Part shown: one piece after another, positions 46,659-56,536 of the stretch
Layout of the letters: each line of letters starts with the position of its first letter
Position numbering within the stretch: the first letter of the stretch is position 1
DNA from: Lysobacter helvus
Lineage (GTDB): Bacteria > Pseudomonadota > Gammaproteobacteria > Xanthomonadales > Xanthomonadaceae
Assembly (NCBI RefSeq): GCF_018406645.1
Contig: NZ_AP024546.1
Location: 1,178,001-1,242,000 of the forward strand
Length of the DNA stretch: 64,000 nt
Direction: 5' to 3'
The notes under the pieces: generated by a model
What the model was told of the DNA's origin: nothing
The model's input: the letters and a program-made list of their open reading frames with translations, nothing else
Database searches by the model: none
Made by a program: the position numbers and the translations under genes

Positions 46659-47842
46659 CAGGCCGACTGCAGCTGGTATCCCTTCAGGCGCGCCGAGAAA
46701 TCCTGCAGCGCGCGGATCCCGCTGGCCTCGGCCTCGCGGCACCAGGCCTGCAGGTTCTGCAGCGTGGCCGCGGCGTCGTTGCCGCGCGCTTCCAGCACGG
46801 CCGCCAGGCGGGCGCGGTGCTCGACCAGCGCACGGATGCGCGGACGCTGGGCCACCCAGTCGTGCAGCTGCTTGCGGGCTTCCGGCTTCAGCCAGCGACC
46901 ATCGTCGCTCAGGCCCTTGCGGACCGGACGCGGCAGTTCGGCGGCGGCAGCGGCTTCTTCGCGCAAGGCGGGCTTGAGCACGTTGCGCTGGAAATCGGTC
47001 ATCGCCTGGAAACGATGGGCGAGCAGCGCCTTGATCGTCTCGCCGTCCGGCACGGGGATGTTCGGGCGCACGTCGAGCGTCGGCGCAACACGCAGCACCT
47101 TCGCCATGCCGACCGCTTCGAACATCTTGATGACGGCCCAGCCGATGTCGAACTCGAACTTGCGCAGCGCGAACTTCGCCGAGCTCGGGAACGCGTGGTG
47201 GTTGTTGTGCAGTTCTTCGCCACCGATCCAGACGCCCCACGGGGTGAGGTTGGTCGCGGTGTCGGAGGTTTCGAAATTGCGGTAGCCCCACCAGTGGCCC
47301 AGGCCATTGACGACGCCCGCGGCCCAGAACGGGATCCACAGCATCTGGATCGCCCAGATGGCGATGCCGGGCAGGCCGAACAGCGCGAAGCTGATGAAGA
47401 GCAGCAGCGTCGGACCCATCGTGGCGTGCGGCGTGTAGACCTTGCGCTCGATCCAGTCTTCCGGGCAGCCCTTGCCGTACTTCTCGATCGACTCGCGATC
47501 GTTGCGCGCTTCGCGGTACAGCTCGACGCCGCGCCAGAAGACGGTCTTGATGCCCTTGTGCATCGGGGAGTGCGGGTCTTCCTCGGTCTCGCACTTCGCG
47601 TGGTGCTTGCGATGGATCGCGGCCCATTCCTTCGTGATCATCGACGTGGTGATCCACGTCCAGAACCGGAAGAAGTGCGCGAGCACGGGGTGGAAGTCCA
47701 CGCCGCGGTGCGCCTGGCTGCGATGCAGGTAGAGCGTGACCGAGAAGATGGTCAGCTGCGTGGCGACCAGCAGGTAGACGACCCAACCGACCCAGCCGGT
47801 CTGGACGAGGCCACCGGCCAGGAATTCGAGGAAAGCGTGCAT
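46658..47842 (-). CDS. Acyl-CoA/fatty-acid desaturase (delta-9 type)
   Basis: A 394-aa membrane di-iron desaturase. The three histidine boxes are HRSQAHRG, HRKHHA and HNNHHAF, with two hydrophobic regions (about 12-35 and 155-190). It introduces a cis double bond in membrane acyl chains. The C-terminal ~130 residues form a helical, charged extension. TGGAG precedes ATG 47842; a longer upstream frame lacks a ribosome binding site. Confidence 0.9.
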   Translation of the reverse strand: MHAFLEFLAGGLVQTGWVGWVVYLLVATQLTIFSVTLYLHRSQAHRGVDFHPVLAHFFRFWTWITTSMITKEWAAIHRKHHAKCETEEDPHSPMHKGIKTVFWRGVELYREARNDRESIEKYGKGCPEDWIERKVYTPHATMGPTLLLFISFALFGLPGIAIWAIQMLWIPFWAAGVVNGLGHWWGYRNFETSDTATNLTPWGVWIGGEELHNNHHAFPSSAKFALRKFEFDIGWAVIKMFEAVGMAKVLRVAPTLDVRPNIPVPDGETIKALLAHRFQAMTDFQRNVLKPALREEAAAAAELPRPVRKGLSDDGRWLKPEARKQLHDWVAQRPRIRALVEHRARLAAVLEARGNDAAATLQNLQAWCREAEASGIRALQDFSARLKGYQLQSA

Positions 47843-48056
47843 CGTGACTCCATTGAACGAAACGGGGCGCAGGGGCCCGGACGGATCATGCCACCCCGGC
47901 AAGGCCATTCGCCCGGGTACGGCCCCGATCCGTGATGGGGATGTTCAGTCCGGATGAAAGGGAACGGCCGCTTTCACGCGACTCGTTCCTACACTGGGGA
48001 CGCGCACATCTTGCGCCTGTTTCCGTTGCCGGGATGTGGCTGCCACACTCTCCCGC

Positions 48057-48875
48057 ATGCCCGAATTGCCCGAAGTCGAAACCACGCGGCGCGGCCTGGC
48101 GCCGCACGTGGAAGGCAAGACAATCGCCTCCGTCCTGCTCCGCCGCCCGGACCTGCGCTGGCCGATTCCGCCCGAAGTCCCGACGCTGCTGCCCGGCCAA
48201 CGGGTCGACGCCGTTCGTCGGCGCGCGAAATACCTCCTCCTCGACACGGCCGCCGGCAGCGCCGTCCTGCACCTGGGGATGTCGGGCAGCCTGCGCGTGC
48301 TCCCGGCGAGCACCCCGGTCGAGGCCCACGACCACGTGGACATCGTCCTGGCCGGGAAAACGGGGCGGGTGCTGCGTTTCAACGATCCACGCCGCTTCGG
48401 CTGCCTGCTCTGGCAGGCGCCCGGCGAGACGCACCCGCTCCTGCAGGGCCTGGGCCCGGAGCCCCTGTCCGACGTTTTCGACGGCGACTACCTCTTCGGG
48501 CGCAGCCGCGGCCGCAAGGCGCCGGTGAAAACCTTCCTGATGGACCAGGGCATCGTGGTGGGCGTGGGCAACATCTATGCGGCCGAGGCGCTGTTCGCCG
48601 CCAGCATCTCGCCGCTGCGCGAGGCCGGCCGCGTCTCGCGCGACCGCTACCACGCGCTCGCCGACGCCGTGAAAAAGATCCTCGCCTACGCCATCGAACG
48701 CGGGGGCACGACCCTGCGCGACTTCATCAGCCCGGACGGCCTGCCCGGCTATTTCGAACTCGAGCTGGCCGCGTACGGCAGAGGCGGGCAACCCTGCCCG
48801 CGTTGCGGACGCCCGATGAAGGAGGCCAGCATCGGGCAACGCACGACGGTCTGGTGTAACCGTTGCCAGCGCTGA
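48057..48875 (+). CDS. mutM: Formamidopyrimidine-DNA glycosylase
   Basis: A 272-aa Fpg. The catalytic N-terminus is [13 protein letters not shown] (Pro2 after Met removal), [12 protein letters not shown] forms the helix-two-turn-helix region, and the C-terminal zinc finger has CPRCGRP and WCNRCQR. Removes 8-oxoguanine. ATG 48057 is required to expose the catalytic Pro; an upstream in-frame start at 48036 would destroy activity. Confidence 0.97.
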   Translation: MPELPEVETTRRGLAPHVEGKTIASVLLRRPDLRWPIPPEVPTLLPGQRVDAVRRRAKYLLLDTAAGSAVLHLGMSGSLRVLPASTPVEAHDHVDIVLAGKTGRVLRFNDPRRFGCLLWQAPGETHPLLQGLGPEPLSDVFDGDYLFGRSRGRKAPVKTFLMDQGIVVGVGNIYAAEALFAASISPLREAGRVSRDRYHALADAVKKILAYAIERGGTTLRDFISPDGLPGYFELELAAYGRGGQPCPRCGRPMKEASIGQRTTVWCNRCQR

Positions 48876-48880
48876 AAAGC

Positions 48881-48908
48881 CTCACAAGCCCTCTATAAGC
48901 GCTATATT
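48881..48908 (+). promoter_or_regulatory. Promoter of the sigma factor-kinase operon
   Basis: CTCACA (48881-48886), 16-base spacer, TATATT (48903-48908), 20 bases before the ATG. Confidence 0.55.
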
Positions 48909-48928
48909 CCGCGCTCCTGAGGGGGCGC

Positions 48929-49492
48929 ATGTCAGAGACCGCGGACATCACCGAACTGCTCGACGCTGCACGGGATGGCGACCGCGGCGCGCTCGACCGT
49001 GTGCTGGCCACCCTCTACCAGGAACTGCATTCGATGGCCCGGCGCCAGCTCGCCGGCCAGCACGGCCACACGCTCGATGCCACCGCGCTCGTGCACGAGG
49101 CCTACCTGAAACTGGTGGGCCGCAACTCCGCCCAGTTCGATGACCGCGCGCACTTCTTCGCCTACGCCGCTTCGGCGATGCGCAGCGTCGTGGTCGATTA
49201 CGCGCGCCAGCGCCTGGCGCAGAAGCGCGGCGGCGACCTGCACCGCGTGACCGAACTCCCCGAGGAAGTCGAAGGCGGCCTGCGCCTGGACGAAGAAACC
49301 CTGGGCCTCGACACCGCCCTGACCCGCCTGGCCGCCGTGGATGCGCGCCTGGCGCAGGTGGTCGAGCTGCGGTATTTCGCCGGCCTGTCGGAACTGGAAA
49401 TCGCCGCGCTGCTCAAGCGTTCGGAACGCAGCATCCGTCGCGACTGGCAGAAGGCCCGCTTGTTCCTGCTGGCTTCGCTCAAGGACGGCTGA
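48929..49492 (+). CDS. ECF-type sigma factor (TIGR02999-like)
   Basis: A 187-aa sigma-70 family protein. Region 2 contains LVHEAYLKLVG and FFAYAASAMRSVVVDYARQR; region 4 is VVELRYFAGLSELEIAALLKRSERSIRRDWQKAR, here the helix-turn-helix (SELEIAALLKRSERSI). No anti-sigma gene is adjacent. Instead a membrane Ser/Thr kinase follows by 13 bases, the arrangement of kinase-activated ECF systems (ECF43-like EcfP/PknT, EcfK/PknS). Confidence 0.88.
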   Translation: MSETADITELLDAARDGDRGALDRVLATLYQELHSMARRQLAGQHGHTLDATALVHEAYLKLVGRNSAQFDDRAHFFAYAASAMRSVVVDYARQRLAQKRGGDLHRVTELPEEVEGGLRLDEETLGLDTALTRLAAVDARLAQVVELRYFAGLSELEIAALLKRSERSIRRDWQKARLFLLASLKDG

Positions 49493-49505
49493 CGCCGCTC
49501 CCGCC

Positions 49506-52328
49506 ATGGACCCCGAGCGCTGGCAACGATTGTCCCCGCTGCTCGATGCACTCTTCGAGCTCGACGAGGAAGAACGCGAACGCAGCCTCCAGCTGATGCG
49601 CGAGGAGGATCCGCAGACCGCGAACGACCTCGAGGAACTGCTGAAGCTCGACTCGGATCGCGAAGACTTCCTCTCCGAACCGCTCGTCGCGCCACTCCCC
49701 GGCCCGCGCCCCGGCATCGAGATCGGCCCGTATCGCCTCGAACGCATGCTCGGCGAAGGCGGCATGGGCCAGGTGTGGCTGGCCGCGCGCAATGACGGCC
49801 TGTACCAGCGCCGCGTCGCGCTGAAACTGCTGCGCCCCGGGCTGGTCGATCCGAACCTGCGCCTGCGCTTCACGCGCGAACGCCAGATCCTCGCGCGCCT
49901 GGCGCATCCGCACATCGCGCGCTTGCTCGATGCAGGTGTCAGCGCGGACCACCAGCCCTACCTCGCGCTCGAGTACATCGAAGGCGAGCCGATCACCGAT
50001 TACTGCCGCGCGCACAAGCTGTCGATCGAATCGCGGCTGGACCTGTTCCGCCAGGTCGGCGACGCGGTGAGCCACGCGCACGCCAACCTCATCGTCCATC
50101 GCGACCTCAAGCCGTCGAACATCCTGGTCACGCCGGCCGGCGACGTGCGCCTGCTCGACTTCGGGATCGCAAAACTGATCGACGCCGACGTCGCGGCGCC
50201 CGAACAGACGCGCACCGGCGTGCGCGCGTTCACGCTGCACTACGCAGCGCCCGAACAGGTGCGCGGCGAACCCGTGTCGACGATGACCGACGTGTATTCG
50301 CTCGGCGTCGTGCTGTACGAATTGCTCGCCGACGCCAAGCCCTATCGCCTCAAGCGCCAGACCGATGCGGAGTGGGAGGAAGCGATCCTGCTCGGCGATC
50401 CCACACGTCCGTCGCAGGCGCTGCAACGCCAGGCCGATGCGGGCGAGGGCGACGTCGCGATGCTGCGCCGCCGTGCGCGCAACGTGTCCGGCGACCTCGA
50501 CAACATCGTGCTCAAGGCGCTGGCGAAGAAGCCCGAGCAGCGCTATCCGTCGGTCGAAGCGATGGCGCTCGACCTCGAACGCTACCTCGCCGGCAAGCCG
50601 GTGCTCGCGCGCCCGCAGAGCGTCGGGTATCGGCTCCACAAGTACATCTTCCGGCATCGCTGGGCGCTGGCCACCGGCTTCGCCGTGGCGAGCGTGCTCG
50701 CGGCCGCATTGGCGATCGTGGCGTGGCAGGCGCAACAGGCCGTGCAGGAAACCGCGCGCGCGCAGGCGCTGCAGGATTTCGTCATCGGCTTGTTCGAAGG
50801 CGCGGGCGCCGCGCCGCGCGACGATGCGATCGACATGCGCTCGCTGCTCGACAACGGCATCGTGCGCGCCAACCGCGAACTGTCGCGGCAACCGCTCGCG
50901 CGCGCCGAAGTGTTCGGCATCATCGCGCGCCTGCGCCTGGGCCTGGGCGATTACCACGAAGCGCTTGCGCTGCTGGATCGCCAGAACGCGATCCTCGCCT
51001 CCATCGGCAACAGCGCACCGGCGAGCCTGCAACTGGAATCGGCCACGCAGATCGGCCTGGCGCATCGCTCGCTCGACGACCCGCGCAGCTGCGTCAACAT
51101 CATGCGGCCGTGGCTGGAACGCGCGCGCCGCGAGGCCTCGCAATTGCCGGCGCAGGTCGCGGAGTTCTACTCGCAGCTCGCACGCTGCCGCAGCGCGATG
51201 GGCGAATACAACTCCGCGCGCCAGTTGCTCGAGTACTCGCTGTCGCTGCGGCGCGACGTGCTCGACGACGAAGCGGGCATCGTGGAGAACCGCCTCGACC
51301 TCGCCAACGTGGACGCCGACGCCGGCAAGACCAACGACGCCCTGCGCGGCATGCACGAAGCGCTGCAGCAACTGCAGCAGCGCGTCGGCGAACGCCATCC
51401 GCTGGCGGTGCAGATCCAGCGCCGCATCGGCATGCTGCAGCGCGAACTGGGCCACCCGGACGAAGCGGCGAAAGCCTTCGATGCCGCGTTGGTGTTGTCG
51501 GGCGAACTGCTCGGCGACCGCCATCCCACCACGCTCGCGCTGCACCGCCAGCGCGCCGCGGTATACATGGAACAGGGCTGGCTGGACGTCGCCGAACGCG
51601 ACCTGCGCGACACCACGCCGCTGCTGATCGAACGCCTCGGCGAAGAACACACCGACGTCGGCAGCAGCTTCTACACGCTCGGCATGCTGTCCTGGGAGCA
51701 GGGCAAGATGACCGAAGCCGAACGCGACCTCGCGCATGCGGTGCACATCTGGCGCGCGACGTCGGCGCGCACGCGCCTGGTGCGCGGCATCGCCGACCAT
51801 GCGGCCGTGCTGCAGGCGATGGACCGCCACGACGATGCGATGCGCGAGGTGGGCGAAGCGAAGCTCATCGCGATCGCCCAGCTCGGCAAGGGCCATCCGC
51901 TGGTCGGCGAAGTGGAGCACGCGCGCGGACTGATCCTCGCCGATTCGGGCGACACGACGGGCGCGATCGCGTCGCTGACCGAAGCGGTGCGCCTGCTGCG
52001 CGCGGGCTACGGCCCGTCGCACCCGCGCACGCTGGCCGCGCAGTTGTCGCTGGCGCGCGAGCGCGCGCGTTCCGGCCGCCCCGATGCGCTCGCCACCATG
52101 CAGCGGATCGCGTCCGACAAGGCAGGCGGCAACGAACCCCGCAACCTGCGCTGGCGTGCGCGTGCGTACCTGGCCGAAGCGCAATGCCGCGCCGGCGAGG
52201 CCCTCGCATCGCGCGACGCGCTGGACGTGCTGTCGAACGAAGTGCGCGTGGGCCTGCCGCAGGGCGGGCGCCTGCCGCGCGAGGTGGATGCCATCCGCGC
52301 CGCGTGCACCGGGCTTGCGGTGCACTGA
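49506..52328 (+). CDS. Membrane Ser/Thr protein kinase with TPR sensor region
   Basis: A 940-aa protein with kinase domain at about 75-350: MLGEGGMGQVWLAARND, catalytic VHRDLKPSN (Asp200), DFG at 218 and YAAPEQVRGE activation segment. A single TM (about 387-407) is followed by a periplasmic TPR array (about 470-900; e.g. LGLGDYHEALALLDRQNAIL). It probably senses an envelope signal and phosphorylates the adjacent sigma factor; this is inferred from known kinase/ECF pairs. The N-terminal 70 residues are acidic and helical (ELDEEERERSLQLM), as in related kinases. Confidence 0.92.
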   Translation: MDPERWQRLSPLLDALFELDEEERERSLQLMREEDPQTANDLEELLKLDSDREDFLSEPLVAPLPGPRPGIEIGPYRLERMLGEGGMGQVWLAARNDGLYQRRVALKLLRPGLVDPNLRLRFTRERQILARLAHPHIARLLDAGVSADHQPYLALEYIEGEPITDYCRAHKLSIESRLDLFRQVGDAVSHAHANLIVHRDLKPSNILVTPAGDVRLLDFGIAKLIDADVAAPEQTRTGVRAFTLHYAAPEQVRGEPVSTMTDVYSLGVVLYELLADAKPYRLKRQTDAEWEEAILLGDPTRPSQALQRQADAGEGDVAMLRRRARNVSGDLDNIVLKALAKKPEQRYPSVEAMALDLERYLAGKPVLARPQSVGYRLHKYIFRHRWALATGFAVASVLAAALAIVAWQAQQAVQETARAQALQDFVIGLFEGAGAAPRDDAIDMRSLLDNGIVRANRELSRQPLARAEVFGIIARLRLGLGDYHEALALLDRQNAILASIGNSAPASLQLESATQIGLAHRSLDDPRSCVNIMRPWLERARREASQLPAQVAEFYSQLARCRSAMGEYNSARQLLEYSLSLRRDVLDDEAGIVENRLDLANVDADAGKTNDALRGMHEALQQLQQRVGERHPLAVQIQRRIGMLQRELGHPDEAAKAFDAALVLSGELLGDRHPTTLALHRQRAAVYMEQGWLDVAERDLRDTTPLLIERLGEEHTDVGSSFYTLGMLSWEQGKMTEAERDLAHAVHIWRATSARTRLVRGIADHAAVLQAMDRHDDAMREVGEAKLIAIAQLGKGHPLVGEVEHARGLILADSGDTTGAIASLTEAVRLLRAGYGPSHPRTLAAQLSLARERARSGRPDALATMQRIASDKAGGNEPRNLRWRARAYLAEAQCRAGEALASRDALDVLSNEVRVGLPQGGRLPREVDAIRAACTGLAVH

Positions 52329-52337
52329 GCGCGGCGA

Positions 52338-52961
52338 TCAATCCAGCAGCGAGGGCTGCATCGGTTCGATCGTGCCTTCGCCGCGCATGATCTTCTTGAA
52401 CTCCGCGCGCGACACCGACACGTAGCGATCGTTGCCGCCGATCTCCACCTGCGGGCCGGCCTGCATCGCATGCCCGCCTGCGTCCACGCGCACGGTCATC
52501 GTGGCCTTCTTGCCGGTGTGGCAGATCGTCTTGATCTCGCTCAGCTCGTCGGCCCAGGCCAGCAGGTACTGGCTGCCCTCGAACAGTTCGCCGCGGAAAT
52601 CCGTGCGCAGCCCGTAGCACAGGACGGGGATGCGCAGCTTGTCGACCACTTCGCTCAGTTGCCAGACCTGCGGCTTGCGCAGGAACTGCGCCTCGTCCAC
52701 CAGCACGCAATCGAGCTTGCCGTGCGCGGCGATGTCCGCGAGCACGCGTTCCTCGAGGTCGTCGTTGCCCTCGAAGGCGATGCCCTGGGCCTGCAGGCCG
52801 ATGCGCGAGGCGACGATGCCGGCCGCGCCGGCGCGGTTGTCGAACGCCGGGGTGAAGATCAGCACGCGCATCCCGCGCTCGCTGTAGTTGTGCGCCGATT
52901 GCAGCAACGTGGTGGTCTTCCCCGCATTCATGGCGGAGTAGTAGAAATAGAGCTTGGCCAT
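52338..52961 (-). CDS. tdk: Thymidine kinase with degenerate zinc site
   Basis: A 207-aa type II thymidine kinase for salvage of thymidine to dTMP. P-loop [22 protein letters not shown] (Walker B) and [17 protein letters not shown] (lasso/helix region) are intact. In E. coli Tdk the structural zinc uses Cys-x-Cys and a later Cys-x-x-His. Here these read C147-H-T149 and S184-R-A-E187, so only one ligand remains. It is probably active but structurally zinc-free, or stabilised differently. Confidence 0.92.
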   Translation of the reverse strand: MAKLYFYYSAMNAGKTTTLLQSAHNYSERGMRVLIFTPAFDNRAGAAGIVASRIGLQAQGIAFEGNDDLEERVLADIAAHGKLDCVLVDEAQFLRKPQVWQLSEVVDKLRIPVLCYGLRTDFRGELFEGSQYLLAWADELSEIKTICHTGKKATMTVRVDAGGHAMQAGPQVEIGGNDRYVSVSRAEFKKIMRGEGTIEPMQPSLLD

Positions 52962-53014
52962 GGACGCGATTATGGCCGCGCAATGCGCCGGCCGTAAATT
53001 TGAATGCAGTCGAT

Positions 53015-53020
53015 TAGAAT
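53015..53020 (+). promoter_or_regulatory. -10 element (TAGAAT) of rep
   Basis: TAGAAT 32 bases before the TTG start of rep; the sequence just upstream is locally AT-rich. Confidence 0.4.
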
Positions 53021-53052
53021 CCGTCCTCGTTTCGCCCCACCCGGACCCTCCC

Positions 53053-55032
53053 TTGCACGGCCTCAATCCTCCGCAACGCCAGGCCGTGCTGCACGTCGAG
53101 GGACCCTTGCTGGTGCTGGCCGGCGCGGGCAGCGGCAAGACGCGTGTCATCGTGGAGAAGATCGCGCACCTGGTCGCCTCCGGGCGCATGCCGGCGCGGC
53201 GCATCGCGGCGATCACCTTCACCAACAAGTCGGCGCGCGAAATGCGCGAGCGCGTCGCCAAGCGCATCAAGGGCGACGCGGCCGAAGGCCTCACGATCTG
53301 CACCTTCCACGCGCTCGGCCTGCGCCTGCTGCAGATCGAGCACGCCAAGCTCGGGCTGCGCCGCGGGTTTTCGATCTTCGATTCGGACGACAGCAACGCG
53401 CAGATCAAGGACCTGCTGCCCCCGGGCAGCAAGCCGGACGTCGTGGACGCGGCGCGCAACCTCATCTCCCGCGCGAAGAACCTGGGCCTGTCGCCCGAGC
53501 AGGCCGCCGAGGCCGCGCAGTCCGTGCGGGAACGCGAGGCGGCCGCGCTGTACGCGCGCTACCAGGCGCGGCTGACCGCCTTCAACGCGGTGGACTTCGA
53601 CGACCTGATCCGCCTGCCCGTGCAGTTGCTGGAGTCGGACGAAGAGTGCGTGATGGCCTGGCGCGAACGCATCGGCTACCTGCTGGTCGACGAGTGCCAG
53701 GACACCAACGACGCGCAGTACCGCTTGCTGAAGGCGATCGCGGGCCCGCGCGGCGACTTCACCTGCGTGGGCGACGACGACCAGTCGATCTATGCCTGGC
53801 GCGGTGCGAATCCGGACAATCTGCTTTCGCTCGGCACGGACTACCCCGCGCTGAAGATCGTCAAGCTCGAACAGAACTACCGCTGCAGCAACCGCGTGCT
53901 GCGCGCGGCCAACGCGCTGATCGCCAACAATCCGCACGAACATCCCAAGACGCTGTGGAGCGACCAGGCCGACGGCGAACGCATCCGCGTGTGGGAGTGC
54001 AAGGATTCGGCGCACGAAGCGGAGAAGGTCGCCGACCAGATCCACTTCCTCAACCAGTCGCGCGGCGCGCCATGGAGCGATTTCTGCGTGCTGTTCCGCG
54101 GCAACCACCAGTCGCGCGCGCTCGAGAAGGCGATGCAGTTGCTGCGCGTGCCGTACCACCTCACGGGCGGCACGGCGTTCCTCGACCGCGGCGAAGTGAA
54201 GGATGCGATGGCGTGGCTGCGCTGCATCGCCAACCCGGAAGACGACGCGGCCTTCCTGCGTTCGGTGCAATCGCCCAAGCGCGAAGTGGGCGCGACCACG
54301 CTCGCCAAGCTGGCCGAACTCGCGCAGCACGCGCACCTGCCGTTGTCGCGCGCTGCGGAATCGGTGGGGTTGTTGAAGCAGCTGCAACCGCGCGCGGCCA
54401 ATTCGCTGCAAGCATTTGCCGACCTGCTGCGCGGCTTGCGCCAGGACGCGGCGCGTTTGCCGCCCGCCGAACTCGTGCGCAAGCTCAACGAACGCTCCGG
54501 CCTGCTCGCGATGGTGCGCGCGCAGTGCAAGGACGAGGCGACGTTCCAGCGCCGTCGGCAGAACCTGGACGAACTCGCGGACTGGTTCGACGGCCCGAAG
54601 ACGTCCGGCCCGGGCGAACTCGCGGCCGCGCTCGCACTGCTGTCGCACGCCGACAAGGGCGACGCCGGCAACCAGGTGCGCCTGATGTCGCTGCATGCGG
54701 CGAAGGGCCTGGAGTTCCGTTACGTCTTCATCGTCGGCGTGGAAGACGGCAACCTGCCGCACGAAGCGTCGATCGAGGAAGGGCGCCTGGATGAAGAGCG
54801 CCGCCTGATGTACGTCGGCATCACGCGTGCGAAGGAACAGCTGTGGCTCTCGCATTCGCGCGAGGCGCAGCGCTGGGGCGAACGGCAGCGCCTGCTGCCG
54901 AGCCGCTTCATCGACGAACTGCCCGCCGCCGAAGTGCAGCGCGACGGTGCGGATCCGGAAGCCGACGCGGTGCAGAAGAAGGAGCGCGCGAGCGCGGGCT
55001 TCGCCGCCATCCGCGCGATGCTCGACGCATGA
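53053..55032 (+). CDS. rep: ATP-dependent DNA helicase Rep
   Basis: A 659-aa SF1A 3'-5' helicase of the Rep/UvrD group. Motif [15 protein letters not shown], motif [12 protein letters not shown], motif [15 protein letters not shown], motif [12 protein letters not shown], motif [11 protein letters not shown] and motif [18 protein letters not shown] 53053 yields the usual short N-terminus ([17 protein letters not shown]) of Rep. Restarts stalled forks and clears proteins from DNA. Overlaps the GNAT gene by four bases. Confidence 0.95.
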   Translation: MHGLNPPQRQAVLHVEGPLLVLAGAGSGKTRVIVEKIAHLVASGRMPARRIAAITFTNKSAREMRERVAKRIKGDAAEGLTICTFHALGLRLLQIEHAKLGLRRGFSIFDSDDSNAQIKDLLPPGSKPDVVDAARNLISRAKNLGLSPEQAAEAAQSVREREAAALYARYQARLTAFNAVDFDDLIRLPVQLLESDEECVMAWRERIGYLLVDECQDTNDAQYRLLKAIAGPRGDFTCVGDDDQSIYAWRGANPDNLLSLGTDYPALKIVKLEQNYRCSNRVLRAANALIANNPHEHPKTLWSDQADGERIRVWECKDSAHEAEKVADQIHFLNQSRGAPWSDFCVLFRGNHQSRALEKAMQLLRVPYHLTGGTAFLDRGEVKDAMAWLRCIANPEDDAAFLRSVQSPKREVGATTLAKLAELAQHAHLPLSRAAESVGLLKQLQPRAANSLQAFADLLRGLRQDAARLPPAELVRKLNERSGLLAMVRAQCKDEATFQRRRQNLDELADWFDGPKTSGPGELAAALALLSHADKGDAGNQVRLMSLHAAKGLEFRYVFIVGVEDGNLPHEASIEEGRLDEERRLMYVGITRAKEQLWLSHSREAQRWGERQRLLPSRFIDELPAAEVQRDGADPEADAVQKKERASAGFAAIRAMLDA

Positions 55033-55517
55033 GCGCGCGCGCGCGCGATGCGGTGGAAGCCGATGCGGCTGCCATCGTTGCGTTGAACCTCGAATCGGAA
55101 GCGGTACTGAGCCCGATGGGCGCGGCACGCTTCGAAAGGTTGCGCGCCCACGCGGCGTACCTGCGCGTGATCGAGGACGCCGGCGCCGTCGTCGCCTTCC
55201 TCATGGCCTTCCGCGAACGCGCGGACTACGACAGCGTCAACTATCGCTGGTTCGATGCGCACTATGACGCCTTCCTCTACGTGGATCGCGTCGTCGTCTC
55301 GAGCGCCTGCCAGGGCCGCGGCTTCGGCGCGTTGCTGTACGCGGACCTGTTCGCGTTCGCGCGCGACGCCGGCGTGCCGCGCGTGACGTGCGAGTTCGAT
55401 GTGGAGCCGCCCAATGAAGCCTCGCGGCGATTCCACGCGCGCCACGGGTTCGTCGAAGTCGGCACCCAGGCGCTGCCGGGCGGCAAGCGCGTGTCGCTGC
55501 AGTGCGCAACCGCCTGA
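55029..55517 (+). CDS. GNAT family N-acetyltransferase
   Basis: A 162-aa protein with a GNAT fold: YVDRVVVSSACQGRGFGALL contains the acetyl-CoA pyrophosphate loop (Q/RxxGxG/A), then CEFDVEPPNEASRRFHARHGF. It resembles uncharacterised GNATs of the COG3818-like type. Substrate unknown. Coupled to rep by an ATGA overlap. Confidence 0.85.
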   Translation: MSARARDAVEADAAAIVALNLESEAVLSPMGAARFERLRAHAAYLRVIEDAGAVVAFLMAFRERADYDSVNYRWFDAHYDAFLYVDRVVVSSACQGRGFGALLYADLFAFARDAGVPRVTCEFDVEPPNEASRRFHARHGFVEVGTQALPGGKRVSLQCATA

Positions 55518-55546
55518 GCGACACGCAATCGTCGTTTTTGCTCGGC

Positions 55547-55552
55547 TACACT
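55547..55552 (+). promoter_or_regulatory. -10 element (TACACT) for the lipoprotein phosphatase gene
   Basis: TACACT 30 bases before the chosen ATG at 55583; it argues against the in-frame start at 55502 within the preceding gene. Confidence 0.4.
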
Positions 55553-55582
55553 CGCCGGCCTTCGCCCCGACCGGACCCGCCG

Positions 55583-56479
55583 ATGCGTCCCTGCCTCCTC
55601 GCCGTCGCGCTCAGCGCCACGCTCGCCGCCTGCGCCACCACCGCGCCGGTCGCGCCGCCTGCCAATCCCGATGCACCCGTCGCCTCGCCCGCGCCCGCCG
55701 GCCCCGCGGCCGATGATTCGCTCAACGCGACCGCGTGGTTCCAGACCGCCGCCGAACGCGACCTCGTCTACACCGAGGTGTATCGCGCCGCCGGCCGCCA
55801 GCTGCGCACCGCGCTCGCCGACAAGGCATGGGACGCGTTGCCGAAGGAAGACCGCAACACGCCGGTGAAGGGCCTGAAGCCCGCGATCATCGTGGACGTC
55901 GACGAGACCGTGCTCGACAACGCGCCGAACAACGTGCGCCAGATCCGCGAAGGCCGCGGCTTCGACGAAGCCAAGTGGGGCGAGTGGGTGGCGCAGCGCG
56001 CGGCGAAGCCGTTGCCGGGCGCGGTGGAATTCCTGCAGTCGGCGGCGAAGCAGGGCGTCACCGTCTTCTACATCACCAATCGCGATGCGAGCCTCACCGA
56101 AGCGACGATCGCAAACCTGCGCAGCGCGGGCTTCCCGGTCGCCAGCGACGACCAGGTCCTCGGCCTCGGCACCGTCGTCGATGGTTGCGAACAGGAAGGG
56201 TCGGAGAAGTCGTGCCGCCGCCAGCTGGTCGGACGCACGCATCGCGTGGTGATGCAGTTCGGCGACCAGGTCGGCGACTTCGTGCAGATCCTCGGCAACA
56301 CGGTCGAGGGACGGAAGGCGGCGATCGCCCCCTACGCCGACTGGATCGGCGAGCGCTGGTGGGTGCTGCCCAACCCGATGTACGGGTCCTGGGAACCGGC
56401 GCTGTTCGACAACAACTGGCGCCAGCCCGAGGAAGCACGCCGCGCCGCGAAGGAAGCCGCGCTCGACGACGCTCGTTGA
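55583..56479 (+). CDS. HAD-superfamily acid phosphatase lipoprotein, e(P4)-like
   Basis: A 298-aa lipoprotein: signal peptide MRPCLLAVALSATLAAC with lipobox LAAC, then a Pro/Ala-rich linker. The class C acid-phosphatase signature IIVDVDETVLDN (DxD nucleophile) and a FYITNRDASLTEAT block follow. e(P4) enzymes dephosphorylate nucleotides at the outer membrane, aiding nucleoside/NAD use. The length matches the family. Confidence 0.9.
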   Translation: MRPCLLAVALSATLAACATTAPVAPPANPDAPVASPAPAGPAADDSLNATAWFQTAAERDLVYTEVYRAAGRQLRTALADKAWDALPKEDRNTPVKGLKPAIIVDVDETVLDNAPNNVRQIREGRGFDEAKWGEWVAQRAAKPLPGAVEFLQSAAKQGVTVFYITNRDASLTEATIANLRSAGFPVASDDQVLGLGTVVDGCEQEGSEKSCRRQLVGRTHRVVMQFGDQVGDFVQILGNTVEGRKAAIAPYADWIGERWWVLPNPMYGSWEPALFDNNWRQPEEARRAAKEAALDDAR

Positions 56480-56536
56480 ATCAAGGCGTTGCGGGCGGTT
56501 TCCAGCCCGGGCCGCGGCTCGGGCATGATCCGCCCC

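Noticed and set aside
49479-52325. A 948-codon open frame antisense to the Ser/Thr kinase
   Set aside because: Composition is a mirror of the kinase codons; no domain, no ribosome binding site.
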